Positions 24,443-32,272 of a stretch of DNA of 64,000 nucleotides are shown here, piece by piece (position 1 is the first letter of the stretch; each line of letters starts with the position of its first letter). This DNA is from Halomarina oriensis (GTDB lineage: Archaea; Halobacteriota; Halobacteria; Halobacteriales; Haloarculaceae): contig NZ_WSZK01000015.1 of assembly GCF_009791395.1 (NCBI RefSeq), positions 248,001-312,000 on the forward strand. The letters run 5' to 3'. The notes beneath the pieces are model-generated. The model was not told the DNA's origin. It searched no databases and worked only from the letters and a program-made list of their open reading frames with translations. Both the position numbers and the translations under genes were made by a program.

Positions 24443-24658
24443 ATGCAACTGCTCTGGGTGCTCGTGGGACTGGTGAGTGTCGCTGGAGGGGTGTGGTCCG
24501 CTCGGAACCCGATGCAGGCGCGAAGCTGGGCGTCAGCCGAACGCTGGCAGTCCGACCCCGACTCAGCAGCGCGCGACCAGCGACGCACGGCCCGAACGAT
24601 GGGCGGGTTTCTCGTCGCCTTCGGCGTTGCAGTCGTCGTCTGGGGAGTGCTGGCCTGA
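24443..24658 (+). CDS. Small two-span membrane protein
   Basis: 71 residues: a hydrophobic N-terminus MQLLWVLVGLVSVAGGVWSA, a polar loop with Arg and Trp (ARSWASAERWQSDPDSAARDQ), and a second span TMGGFLVAFGVAVVVWGVL. Arrangement is like small DUF6199-type membrane proteins, but the match is not strong enough to name. Stops 7 bases before the convergent phosphohexomutase. Confidence 0.7.
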   Translation: MQLLWVLVGLVSVAGGVWSARNPMQARSWASAERWQSDPDSAARDQRRTARTMGGFLVAFGVAVVVWGVLA

Positions 24659-24664
24659 GCCGGC

Positions 24665-26032
24665 TCAGATACGCGGTTCGAGCAGTGTTCGGCCGGCCAC
24701 GAGGAGTTCGTCGACGCGCTCACCGTCGTTCGCCTCCGCGTAGACCCGGAGTTTCGGTTCGGTCCCGCTCGGGCGAATCAGGAGCCACGTGCCGTCCGCG
24801 AGGAATATCTTGAACCCGTCTTTCGTGCCGACCCGGTCGACCGCTTGGCCGGCGACGGTGTCGGGGAGGTCACCGTCCAGCGAGTCGAGCACGGCCGCCT
24901 TCCGGTCGTCGGGGCAGTCGACGCTGACCCGACCCTGGTGGATCTCGCCGTACTCCGCTTCGATGGCGTCCGCGCGCTCGTCGAGCGGGCGCTCGGCGTG
25001 GGCCTGCGCGACGACGAGCGCGAGACAGACGCCGTCCTTGTTCCGGAGGTGCTCGGTGATGCCGAACCCGCCGGACTCCTCGCCGCCACAGAGCGCGTCG
25101 GCGTCGGCCATCCCCCGGGCGACCCACTTGAACCCGACGGGGACCTCGACGGCCTCCTCGCCGTGGTCCGCGGCGATGCGGTCGATGAGCGCCGTCGTCG
25201 AGACGGTGCGGACGGCCGCTCCCGACCCCGATTCGAGCAGGTAGTCGTAGAGGACGGCGAACAGCAGGTTCGGGTCGAGATATCCCCGCTGGGGCGTGAC
25301 GACGGCCATCCGGTCGGCGTCGCCGTCGTTGGCGAACCCCAACTCGGCGTCGCCCGACGTGACCGCACTCACGAGGTCACCGAGTTTCGCGGCGCTCGGT
25401 TCCGGCGATCCACCGCCGAACGCCGGGTCGAGGTCGGTCCGGAGGCTCTCGACGGACGCGCCCGCCGCGTCGAGTAGACGGTCGGTCACGTCGCGGCCGC
25501 TGCCGTGCATCGCGTCGTAGGCGACGTGCAGACCGTCGAGGTCCGCCCCCGAGAACGCCAGTGCGTGCTGGCCGTAACTCGTGGTGAACGTGTCCTCGCG
25601 GACGGTGCCACGCTGTTCGGTCGCCGTCGGTTCGGCGAGTCGGCTCACCACGTCGTCGGTCACGTCGGGCGTCGCGGGTGCGCCGTCGCCGGGGAGGAAC
25701 TTGATGCCGTTGTACTCCGGCGGGTTGTGGCTGGCCGTTATCATCACGCCGCCCGCCAGTCGGCGGTCCTTGACCGTCCACGCGAGGACGGGCGTCGGGC
25801 AGTCGCGTTCGGAGAGCAGCACCTCGAAGCCGTTGGCGGCGAGCGTCTCGCTCACGGCGTCGGCGAACCCACGCGAGTGTTCGCGGGCGTCGTAGCCGAC
25901 GGCGACCGTCTCACCCGCCTCGGCCGCCCGGAGGTGGTCGGCGACGGCCTGCGCGACGATGCGGACGCGGTCCTCGGTGAAGGTGTCGAGGGTCGCGCGC
26001 CAGCCGTCGGTGCCGAAGGAGATGGCGTCCAT
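24665..26032 (-). CDS. Phosphohexomutase (phosphoglucomutase/phosphomannomutase), paralogue 1
   Basis: 455 residues, the standard four-domain alpha-D-phosphohexomutase. Phosphoserine loop TASHNPPEYNGIKF, metal loop ANDGDADRMAVV, sugar loop CGGEESGGFG, and phosphate-binding end LIRPSGTEPKLRVYAE. It interconverts hexose 1- and 6-phosphates, supplying precursors for nucleotide sugars. Sugar preference among glucose, mannose and glucosamine is not readable; the GEESGG loop fits glucose or mannose. The ATG at 26032 is used; a GTG three codons upstream is the alternative. A second paralogue is at 29444-30739. Confidence 0.92.
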   Translation of the reverse strand: MDAISFGTDGWRATLDTFTEDRVRIVAQAVADHLRAAEAGETVAVGYDAREHSRGFADAVSETLAANGFEVLLSERDCPTPVLAWTVKDRRLAGGVMITASHNPPEYNGIKFLPGDGAPATPDVTDDVVSRLAEPTATEQRGTVREDTFTTSYGQHALAFSGADLDGLHVAYDAMHGSGRDVTDRLLDAAGASVESLRTDLDPAFGGGSPEPSAAKLGDLVSAVTSGDAELGFANDGDADRMAVVTPQRGYLDPNLLFAVLYDYLLESGSGAAVRTVSTTALIDRIAADHGEEAVEVPVGFKWVARGMADADALCGGEESGGFGITEHLRNKDGVCLALVVAQAHAERPLDERADAIEAEYGEIHQGRVSVDCPDDRKAAVLDSLDGDLPDTVAGQAVDRVGTKDGFKIFLADGTWLLIRPSGTEPKLRVYAEANDGERVDELLVAGRTLLEPRI

Positions 26033-26115
26033 ATCGGCCACTCGCCGTCCCGTCGCAAAAACCCACCTGCCACAGTGCGACGGCGTTTTGCGTCGCGCTC
26101 GCGTATCGACGGTAA

Positions 26116-26676
26116 ATGGTACGTGTCGTCGCCGTCAGCGGCAGTCGCCGCGAGGCTAGCACCACACGACTCGCGCTCGAACACGCCCTCGCGGCCGCAG
26201 AGGACGCCGGGGCCGAGACGGAACTGCTCCACCTCGGAGACGTCGACCTCCCGCTGTACCACCCGAGCATCGACGAACAGGGCGACAGCGAGGAACTGAC
26301 ACGACTCGTCCGCGAGGCCGACGGCGTCGTCCTCGGGTCGCCGGTCTACCACGGGTCGTACTCCTCGACGTTCCGCAACTTCCACGACTACTGTAGCTTC
26401 GACGAGTACAGGGACACCGTCGTCGGTCTGCTGGCGACGGCGGGCGGTGGCTCCTACGGCGCGACGCTCGAACACATGCGTAGCACCGTCCGCGGCGTCC
26501 ACGGCTGGGTGGTTCCCCACCAGGTCGGCATCCGCGGGGCGTCCCGCGAGTTCGACGACGACGGGGCGTTCGTCGACCCGAACCTCGCCGACCGGGTGGA
26601 GAAACTCGGTCGCGTCGTCGCGGAGGAAGCGGAGATGCGGGCGGCCGCCACGGCACGGGCGAACGCCGACGACTGA
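26116..26676 (+). CDS. NADPH-dependent FMN reductase family protein
   Basis: 186 residues with a flavodoxin-like fold: VRVVAVSGSRREASTTRLAL is the FMN phosphate loop, VVLGSPVYHGSYSSTFRNF the second FMN contact, and LLATAGGGSYGATL the third. Family members reduce FMN, quinones, azo dyes or chromate with NAD(P)H. It diverges from the phosphohexomutase gene over 83 bases. The physiological substrate is unknown. Confidence 0.88.
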   Translation: MVRVVAVSGSRREASTTRLALEHALAAAEDAGAETELLHLGDVDLPLYHPSIDEQGDSEELTRLVREADGVVLGSPVYHGSYSSTFRNFHDYCSFDEYRDTVVGLLATAGGGSYGATLEHMRSTVRGVHGWVVPHQVGIRGASREFDDDGAFVDPNLADRVEKLGRVVAEEAEMRAAATARANADD

Positions 26677-26694
26677 GGGTACGGCCGGAACCGG

Positions 26695-26973
26695 TCACTG
26701 GGGGGCCGAGTCGTCCTCGCCGGCACCGTCGGCACCGTCCAGCAGTCGCTCCTTGTGCACGCGCGAGAACTGTTTTATCTCGTACTCACGGGACATCGCC
26801 GCCGACTGCGACCCGTAGGTCTCGACGTAGACGAGTTCGAGGGGCCCGCGCCCGCGGGTGTACTTCGCGCCAGTCCCTTGGCGGTGTTCGCGGAGGCGAC
26901 GCTCGACGTCGGTGCTGTAACCGGTGTAGAGCGAGTCGTCGCCACACCGCAGGATGTAGACGTAGTGGGTCAC
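26695..26973 (-). CDS. GIY-YIG nuclease-like protein (YhbQ/UPF0213 type)
   Basis: 92 residues from a GTG start. THYVYILRCGDDSLYTGYSTDVERRLREH holds the GIY-YIG motif (here VYI and YTG), the catalytic Arg, and Glu lies in KQFSRVHKERLL region or YEIKQF. The short form is like YhbQ/URI family proteins, some of which cleave nicked or single-stranded DNA. The last 15 residues are an acidic tail. It converges with the flavin reductase gene. Confidence 0.88.
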   Translation of the reverse strand: MTHYVYILRCGDDSLYTGYSTDVERRLREHRQGTGAKYTRGRGPLELVYVETYGSQSAAMSREYEIKQFSRVHKERLLDGADGAGEDDSAPQ

Positions 26974-27001
26974 GCGCGTCAGGTCACTGCAAAGGGCTTC
27001 A

Positions 27002-27019
27002 CGTGGTGGTCACACCACG
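27002..27019. terminator. Hairpin after the small zinc-finger gene
   Basis: CGTGGTG-GTCA-CACCACG, 7-bp perfect stem, 20 bases beyond the stop of the gene at 27039-27188 and 29 bases before the GIY-YIG start. It may separate the two minus-strand transcripts. Confidence 0.35.
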
Positions 27020-27038
27020 GTTCGATGGTCCGTCGCCA

Positions 27039-27188
27039 TCAGTTTTCACGTGCGCGGTCTCGAGAGACTTCTGCGATGCCTGCGTTCGCCGAACAGCTCG
27101 GGCAGGCGTGTATTCGACCGGTTTGGTCGGCGAATACTCGCGCAAAGCGCTCCGAGACGTGCGCGTTGCAGTGGTCGCACTTGGCCAT
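27039..27188 (-). CDS. Small zinc-finger protein (DUF7563-like)
   Basis: 49 residues: MAKCDHCNAHVSERFARVFA, then IHACPSCSANAGIAEVSRDR. Two CxxC pairs (residues 4-7 and 29-32) form one zinc site. The same architecture occurs in the gene at 30745-30903. This is the pattern of very small haloarchaeal zinc-finger proteins that I associate with DUF7563. Function unknown; nucleic-acid binding is plausible. The short leader contains an inverted repeat (27194-27211). Confidence 0.75.
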   Translation of the reverse strand: MAKCDHCNAHVSERFARVFADQTGRIHACPSCSANAGIAEVSRDRAREN

Positions 27189-27193
27189 GGTAC

Positions 27194-27211
27194 GCCGGCT
27201 GGAATGCCGGC
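27194..27211 (-). promoter_or_regulatory. Inverted repeat in the leader of the small zinc-finger gene
   Basis: GCCGGC-TGGAAT-GCCGGC begins 6 bases before the ATG at 27188. A TATA-like CTATATG lies at about 27233-27239, which would place the transcript start near 27210, so the dyad would be in the mRNA leader or act as an operator at the start site. Confidence 0.35.
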
Positions 27212-27280
27212 ACGAGTAGTTGCCGCCCGAGACTCATATAGTCTTCTTGTATTCAGTTGACTTTTCGGCGACAAGAATGG

Positions 27281-28050
27281 TCAGTCATCGGTCCGGGCCG
27301 CGTCGAGTCGGCGGGCGATCAGCCCCGCCTGTACCCCCGCTGCGTAGCCGGCGTCGACGTTGACGACGGTGACCGGCGCACACGACTGGAGCATCCCCGA
27401 GAGTGCTGCCTCTCCGTCACCGCCGTGGCCGTACCCCGAGGCGACCGGCAGTGCGATGAGCGGGAGGTCCACCAACCCCGCGAGCACCGTCGGGAGCGCC
27501 CCTTCGCGGCCGGCGGCGACGACCAGCACGTCGAACTCCCGGAGGTCGTCGAGCACGTCGAGCAACCGGTGGAGGCCCGCGACCCCCACGTCCGAGACGC
27601 GGTGGACCCGCACGCCCATCTCTTCGAGCGTCACGGCCGCCTCGCCGGCGACGGCGCGTCCGCGGTCCCAGCCGCGACGACTCCCACGTCGGCGTCCAGG
27701 GCGGGGCGCTCGAACGCCGGCGCGTGGGCGACGAGCGTCCGGGCGCGTCGGTCGTCGCAGACCGACGCATCGGGGTGCGTCTCGTCGATGTGAGCCCGAA
27801 TCGCGTCGGCGCTGGCCGAGTCGACGCGGGTACACAGCGCCCGACCGGTCGTCTCGACGGCCGTGGCGGCGAGGTCGGCGGCCTCGGTCGGCGTCTTCCC
27901 GTCGACGAGAATCGCCTCGGGGACACCGGTCCGTCGCTCACGGGCCGCGTCGAACCGACCCGAGTCGGTGGTCGCGTACCCGCGCAGTCGTGCTTCCGCT
28001 TGGGCCGCCGACAGGTCTCCCGCGGCGACCGCGTCGAGGATGTCACGCAT
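27281..28050 (-). pseudogene. larB: LarB-like AIR-carboxylase-domain protein with a one-base frameshift
   Basis: Begins [40 protein letters not shown] and later [20 protein letters not shown] and [20 protein letters not shown] are signatures of LarB, a PurE-like enzyme that carboxylates nicotinic acid adenine dinucleotide in nickel-pincer cofactor synthesis. The frame shifts near 27655: adding one G in GCGCCG joins [11 protein letters not shown] to [15 protein letters not shown] without loss. Total about 257 residues, near normal for the family. No larC or larE is nearby. Either a recent loss or a sequencing error in a GC-rich stretch. Confidence 0.8.
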
Positions 28051-28202
28051 ACCACCGCCTGCGCGCGCGAGAGCAACGAACCCGTCGAATTCGACTCTCG
28101 GCCACAAGAAATATCGTACTTCACATGCGAATCAGTTTCTATCATTTCTATCGAACCTGTACAAAGCGGGGAGCACCGGCGAGAGGCCCCATATTTGGGA
28201 AA

Positions 28203-28210
28203 GTTTATAA
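28203..28210 (+). promoter_or_regulatory. TATA box of the DUF1931 histone-fold gene
   Basis: GTTTATAA centred 29 bases before the ATG at 28236, with purine-rich GGGAAA just upstream as a possible BRE. It is one of the clearest promoters in the window and implies a leaderless, well-expressed mRNA. Confidence 0.6.
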
Positions 28211-28235
28211 CGGACCTCCGAGAACGGCCGACTGC

Positions 28236-28403
28236 ATGGCAGACCTAATCGTCAAAGCGGCCGTCAAGGATGCGCTCGATGAGATGAACGTGGCGTCGGA
28301 CTTCTACGACGCACTCGACGAGGAAGTGCAGGAGCTGCTCGACGACGCAGCCCGACGCGCCTCCGAGAACGACCGCAAGACGGTCCAGCCCCGCGACCTG
28401 TAA
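28236..28403 (+). CDS. DUF1931 family histone-fold protein
   Basis: 55 residues: MADLIVKAAVKDALDEMNVASDFYDALDEEV... NDRKTVQPRDL. The helix-strand-helix pattern and the final KTVQPRDL (loop followed by a short strand) are typical of single histone-fold DUF1931 proteins. Some bind DNA weakly as dimers; their cell role is not settled. A strong promoter precedes it and it stands alone. Confidence 0.82.
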   Translation: MADLIVKAAVKDALDEMNVASDFYDALDEEVQELLDDAARRASENDRKTVQPRDL

Positions 28404-28475
28404 GTCGGTTCACGGACCAGCTTTCTCCATTTATTCCGCCGCCCAGAGCCATCGCCGTCCCGGACGACGCGACGG

Positions 28476-29162
28476 TCAGTACCGCTCGACGGTGACCTCC
28501 TCGTCGGCCCCGCCCACGTAGACGGCGTCGGCGAGGCCGACGAACAGGCCGTGTTCGACACAGCCCGGAACCGCCGACAGTCCTCCGGCGAGGTCCGTGG
28601 GGCTGTCGACGGCCCCGAACGCGCAGTCGAGCACGACGTTGCCGTTGTCGGTGACGACGGGGCCGTCCTTCCGCGTCGCCACCCGAAGCGTCGGGTCCCC
28701 GCCGAGGTCACGAACCGCCGCCTCGACGGTCGGGGCAGCGTCCGGGAGTACCTCGACGGGAACCGGGTGGTCGAGTCGGGCGGCGCGTTTCGACTCGTCG
28801 GCGACGACGAGAAGGCGGTCGGCGCTCGCGTCGACCACCTTCTCGCGGGCGTGGGCCGCACCGCCTCCCTTGACCAGGTCGCCCGCCGCGAACTGGTCGG
28901 CCCCGTCGATTGCGACGTCCGGTGTCGCGTCGTCGAGCGTCGTCAGCGGGATACCCACCTCGCGTGCGAGCGACCGCGACTGGTACGAGGTGGGGATGCC
29001 ACGAACGTCCAGGCCGGCGTCGACCGCACGGCCCAGTTCGCGGATAGCGTACGCCGTCGTGCTCCCGGTGCCGAGGCCGACGACCATGCCGTCGACTACC
29101 TCCTTCGTGGCCGCCTCGGCGGCCCGCCGCTTGGCCGCCTCACTCCCGTCGGTCGACTTCAT
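28476..29162 (-). CDS. rpiA: Ribose-5-phosphate isomerase A
   Basis: 228 residues. Interconverts ribose 5-phosphate and ribulose 5-phosphate, for nucleotide synthesis in haloarchaea. Motifs: VVGLGTGSTTAYAIREL (phosphate loop), AIDGADQFAAGDLVKGGGAAHAREK with catalytic Asp, Lys and Glu, and DESKRAARL. The ATG at 29162 has CTTTTTGC 28 bases upstream; the longer reading back to 29219 lies over that promoter. Confidence 0.95.
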   Translation of the reverse strand: MKSTDGSEAAKRRAAEAATKEVVDGMVVGLGTGSTTAYAIRELGRAVDAGLDVRGIPTSYQSRSLAREVGIPLTTLDDATPDVAIDGADQFAAGDLVKGGGAAHAREKVVDASADRLLVVADESKRAARLDHPVPVEVLPDAAPTVEAAVRDLGGDPTLRVATRKDGPVVTDNGNVVLDCAFGAVDSPTDLAGGLSAVPGCVEHGLFVGLADAVYVGGADEEVTVERY

Positions 29163-29184
29163 ACCGGCCGTTCTCGCGGTCCGA

Positions 29185-29192
29185 GCAAAAAG
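29185..29192 (-). promoter_or_regulatory. TATA-like box for rpiA
   Basis: Minus-strand CTTTTTGC, centred about 27 bases before the rpiA ATG at 29162. Confidence 0.4.
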
Positions 29193-29200
29193 ACACCCGC

Positions 29201-29414
29201 TCGACCGTCGTCGGCCCACGACTGGGCGACGCGCTCGCTCGGGCGTTCGCCCGCGAGGGCTGGCAGGTCGGTCTCCTCGCTCGGACGACCGACCACACCG
29301 ACCCGCTCGCGGCGACCATCGACGCCGAGACGCCCGGCGACGCCCTCGCCGACCGGTTCGTTCGACTCCTCGACGGCCCCGCCGGTCACCGAACTCGACG
29401 TTCGGGCGCAGTAG
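29201..29414 (+). pseudogene. Remnant of a short-chain dehydrogenase (internal deletion)
   Basis: Read from 29204 the frame gives TVVGPRLGDALARAFAREG, then WQVGLLART and TIDAETPGDALADRFVRLL. The first parts look like the N-terminal Rossmann region of a haloarchaeal SDR (GPxLGxALAxxFAxxG, VGLLAR). The following residues resemble its extreme C-terminus, and a +1 shift then gives APPVTELDVRAQ and a stop at 29412-29414. About 150 central residues, with the catalytic Ser-Tyr-Lys, are missing. No start codon is left. The interpretation rests on my memory of SDR sequences and needs an alignment. Confidence 0.45.
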
Positions 29415-29443
29415 CTATGTAGCGCCCTCGTGTCCCCTCGGAC

Positions 29444-30739
29444 ATGTTCGGAACAAGTGGCATCCGCGGCCCCGTGGGGGAGGTGGTGACCGCCGACCTC
29501 GCGCTCACGGTCGGGCGGGCGGTGGGTGTCGAGACGGACCGCGTCGTCGTCGGGCGCGACCCGCGTGCCAGCGGGCGACTGCTCGTCGACGCACTGACCG
29601 CCGGCCTGCGTGAACTGGGCACCGACGTCGTCGACCTGGGCGAAGCGTCGACCCCCACCGTCGCACGGGCCGTCGCGTGGGAGGACTGCGACGCCGGCGT
29701 CTCCGTGACGGCGAGTCACAACCCGGCCGAGGACAACGGTATCAAACTCTGGCAACCCAGCGGACAGGCCTACGACGAGGCGGGACGCGAACGTATCGAG
29801 GACCGTATCCGGACGCGCGAGTTCGACCTCGAAGCGTGGGACGGCCTCGGCGAGCGGACTCGCTCGGACGCCGACGAGCGTCACGTCGCCGCGCTCGTCG
29901 ACAGCGTCAGCGTCGAGGGAATTCCGGAGGTCGTCGTCGACCTCGGGAACGGCGCGGGCACGGTGAGCGTCGAAGCCCTCCAGCGTCTCGGCTGTCACGT
30001 CGAGACGCTCAACGGCCAACCGGACGGCCGGTTCCCCGGCCGTCCCAGCGAACCGAACGCCGAGACGCTCACCTCGCTGTGTGAACTCGTCGGTGCGGGC
30101 GACGCGAGCCTCGGCATCGCCCACGACGGCGACGCCGACCGGATGATGGCCGTCGACGAACACGGCGAGTTCGTCCCGAAAGACGCCCTGCTCGCCATCC
30201 TCGCCGCCGAGTCGACCGAGGCGGGCGAACGAGTCGCGGTCCCCGTCGACACCAGCCTCGCGGTGACGGACTTCCTCGCCGAGCGTGACGTCGCGGTCGA
30301 ACACACCCCCGTCGGCGACGTCTACGTCGCCGAGGCGCTCGGCGGGGACGTCACCTTCGGGGGCGAACCGTCGGGAGCGTGGATCTGGCCCGACCAGACG
30401 CTCTGTCCGGACGGTCCGCTCGCGGCCTGTCGTCTCGTCGAACTGGCCGCCGACCGACCGCTCTCGGACCGTATCGCCGAGGTGCCGGACTACCCGATTC
30501 GCCGGGCGAACGTCGAGGTGGCGGACAAGGAGGCCGTGATGGCCGCCGTCGTCGAACAGGCGACCGAGCAGTACGACGAGCGCGACATCTCGACCATCGA
30601 CGGGGTGCGCGTCGACCGAGGCGACGCGTGGTTCCTCGTCCGGGCCAGCGGGACCCAACCGCTGGTCCGAGTCACGGCCGAAGCGAGGGACGCAGACAGG
30701 GCAGAAACAGTACTCGCGGAAGCGCGGTCGCTACTGTAA
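29444..30739 (+). CDS. glmM: Phosphoglucosamine mutase-like phosphohexomutase, paralogue 2
   Basis: 431 residues, all four domains. Loops: FGTSGIRGPVGEVV at the N-terminus, TASHNPAEDNGIKLW with the phosphoserine, AHDGDADRMMAVDEHG for the metal, GGEPSGAWIWPD for sugar binding (GEPSG is common in archaeal glucosamine mutases), and RASGTQPLVRVTAEA for phosphate. Converts glucosamine 6-phosphate to the 1-phosphate for UDP-GlcNAc, used in glycoprotein glycans. Preceded by the SDR remnant; the ATG at 29444 directly opens the conserved N-terminus. Confidence 0.9.
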   Translation: MFGTSGIRGPVGEVVTADLALTVGRAVGVETDRVVVGRDPRASGRLLVDALTAGLRELGTDVVDLGEASTPTVARAVAWEDCDAGVSVTASHNPAEDNGIKLWQPSGQAYDEAGRERIEDRIRTREFDLEAWDGLGERTRSDADERHVAALVDSVSVEGIPEVVVDLGNGAGTVSVEALQRLGCHVETLNGQPDGRFPGRPSEPNAETLTSLCELVGAGDASLGIAHDGDADRMMAVDEHGEFVPKDALLAILAAESTEAGERVAVPVDTSLAVTDFLAERDVAVEHTPVGDVYVAEALGGDVTFGGEPSGAWIWPDQTLCPDGPLAACRLVELAADRPLSDRIAEVPDYPIRRANVEVADKEAVMAAVVEQATEQYDERDISTIDGVRVDRGDAWFLVRASGTQPLVRVTAEARDADRAETVLAEARSLL

Positions 30740-30744
30740 GTCGG

Positions 30745-30903
30745 TTAGATACGACGCGTCGAGCGTGCCTCGCGGACGCTCGCACCATCACGAATCTTGT
30801 CCTCGCAGTTCGGACAGACTCGGGGACTCTCCACGTTATCCGGTGTAAAGACCCGTGCGTACGCCACCGTGACGAAGGAACCGCAGTTCTGGCATTCAGG
30901 CAT
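30745..30903 (-). CDS. Small zinc-finger protein (DUF7563-like)
   Basis: 52 residues: MPECQNCGSFVTVAYARVFTPDNVESPRVCPNCEDKIRDG. Two CxxC pairs (residues 4-7 and 30-33), the same layout as the 49-residue protein at 27039-27188, with AR-VF shared in the middle. The ATG at 30903 is fixed by the TATA-like box 28 bases upstream; the longer reading crosses the promoter. Function unknown. Converges with glmM, 5 bases between stops. Confidence 0.75.
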   Translation of the reverse strand: MPECQNCGSFVTVAYARVFTPDNVESPRVCPNCEDKIRDGASVREARSTRRI

Positions 30904-30928
30904 ACGCTCAGAAGCTACAGTTTCATAG

Positions 30929-30936
30929 ACTATAAT
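30929..30936 (-). promoter_or_regulatory. TATA box of the small zinc-finger gene
   Basis: Minus-strand ATTATAGT centred about 29 bases before the ATG at 30903, in a locally AT-rich tract (30905-30945). Confidence 0.5.
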
Positions 30937-31012
30937 GGTGACCTTCCCAGCAACCTCGAAACGGCCGCTGACAGGACTTTTCGGCATTTTCGACGGTCAG
31001 AAAGCGATAGTT

Positions 31013-31054
31013 GTTCACACGACTGATGTGAACGTTACCACGGTGAGAGTCACC
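31013..31054. promoter_or_regulatory. Two dyads upstream of the ketopantoate reductase gene
   Basis: GTTCACA-CGACTGA-TGTGAAC (31013-31033) and GGTGA-GAG-TCACC (31042-31054) lie 77-118 bases before the ATG at 31131. The first is a 7-bp perfect dyad typical of a binding site for a dimeric regulator. No regulator gene is adjacent. Confidence 0.35.
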
Positions 31055-31130
31055 ACGTAGCACTGTCGGTCGTCGTCCGTGGCGGTCGACCGGACGGAAC
31101 ACTCAGGTGGACGCTCGACGGAGACGACGT

Positions 31131-32012
31131 ATGGACGTGGTCGTCGTCGGGGCGGGCAGTCTCGGGAGCCTGCTGGGGGGGTTGCTCGCACGCGCTCACG
31201 ACGTGACGCTGGTCGGCCGAGCGCCACACGTCGAGCGCGTCCGCGAACGCGGCCTCCGCGTGACGGGTACCGTCGAGACGACCGTCTTCCCGGACGCTCG
31301 AACCGCCGTCCCCGCGAGCGCGGACCTCGCGCTCGTCACCGTCAAGGCCTACGACACCGGAGCGGCCGCCGCCGCACTCGCCGAGACGGCCCTCGACGCT
31401 GTGTGTTCGCTCCAGAACGGCCTCGGGAACGAGCGAACGCTCGCCGACGCCCTCGACGCGGCGGTGCTCGCCGGCACCTGTACCTACGGTGCTCGACTCG
31501 TCGCTCCCGGCGAGGTGGCCTGCACCGGCGTCGGGGAGGTCGTCCTCGGCGCACGCGAGGGCGGCCCCTCCGAGACCGCCGACCGCGTCGGCCGGGCGTT
31601 CGCCGACGCGGACCTCGTCACCAGTGTCGCCGAGGACATGCCGCGGCGACTCTGGGAGAAACTCGCGGTCAACGCGGGCATCAACGCGCCGACCGCACTC
31701 GCTCGCATCCACAACGGGGCGCTCCTCGACGACGAGGCCGGGACCGTGATGCGAACCGCCACGCGGGAAGTCGCGGCCGCCGCCCGCAGCGAAGGGTTCG
31801 ACCTGAGCGACGACACCGCGGTTCGGGCCGTCGAGTCGGTCGCCAGCGCCACCGCCGACAACCGTTCGTCGATGCTGCAGGACGTCGAGAAGAGTCGCCG
31901 CACCGAAGTCGACAGCATCAACGGCGTCGTGGCGGGGCCGGACGCCCCGGTGAATTCGACGTTGACTGCGTTACTCCGTGCGTGGGAACGCGAACAGGGG
32001 TTGCGGGAGTAA
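31131..32012 (+). CDS. panE: 2-dehydropantoate 2-reductase (ketopantoate reductase)
   Basis: 293 residues. Reduces ketopantoate to pantoate with NADPH in coenzyme A synthesis. The N-terminal Rossmann motif VVGAGSLGSLLGGLLARA opens the protein; QNGLGNERTLADAL, KLAVNAGINAPTALARIHNG with the catalytic Lys and Asn, and RRTEVDSINGVVAG near the C-terminus are family blocks. Slightly short but complete. The ATG at 31131 starts exactly at the first strand. Confidence 0.9.
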   Translation: MDVVVVGAGSLGSLLGGLLARAHDVTLVGRAPHVERVRERGLRVTGTVETTVFPDARTAVPASADLALVTVKAYDTGAAAAALAETALDAVCSLQNGLGNERTLADALDAAVLAGTCTYGARLVAPGEVACTGVGEVVLGAREGGPSETADRVGRAFADADLVTSVAEDMPRRLWEKLAVNAGINAPTALARIHNGALLDDEAGTVMRTATREVAAAARSEGFDLSDDTAVRAVESVASATADNRSSMLQDVEKSRRTEVDSINGVVAGPDAPVNSTLTALLRAWEREQGLRE

Positions 32013-32144
32013 CGAAGGGTGTGGAGCGGTGCTGTGCGGTAGGTTCGTGTGTTGTACCGCGAGTGAGTGGCAGCGAACGAGCGGGGTGACGAGCGAACGG
32101 AGCCACGGCTTGCCGTGGCGAAGTGAGTGAGTGAGGAATCCTTT

Positions 32145-32204
32145 TGTCGCCAGACATCTCCGATCACTGGCTGCTAACCGAAAGCCTCCGGCTTTCGGTG
32201 ATGG
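32145..32204 (+). repeat. Dispersed structured element, copy B
   Basis: Reads TGTCGCCAGACATC, CTGGCTGCTAACC, then hairpin GAAAGCC-TCC-GGCTTTC, then GGTGATGG. It matches copy A (5891-5947, opposite strand) outside the hairpin arms, which differ but remain complementary in each copy. Just upstream another hairpin, GCCACGGC-TT-GCCGTGGC (32102-32119), is followed by GTGAGTGAGTGAGG. Region 32013-32272 lies between convergent genes and has no coding potential. Confidence 0.6.
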
Positions 32205-32272
32205 TCCAGCTTTTGCCCTCCGGAGGTGAGTGACCAGAGGGAACGAACCCCCGGTCGGGTACAGAAGGTGGT

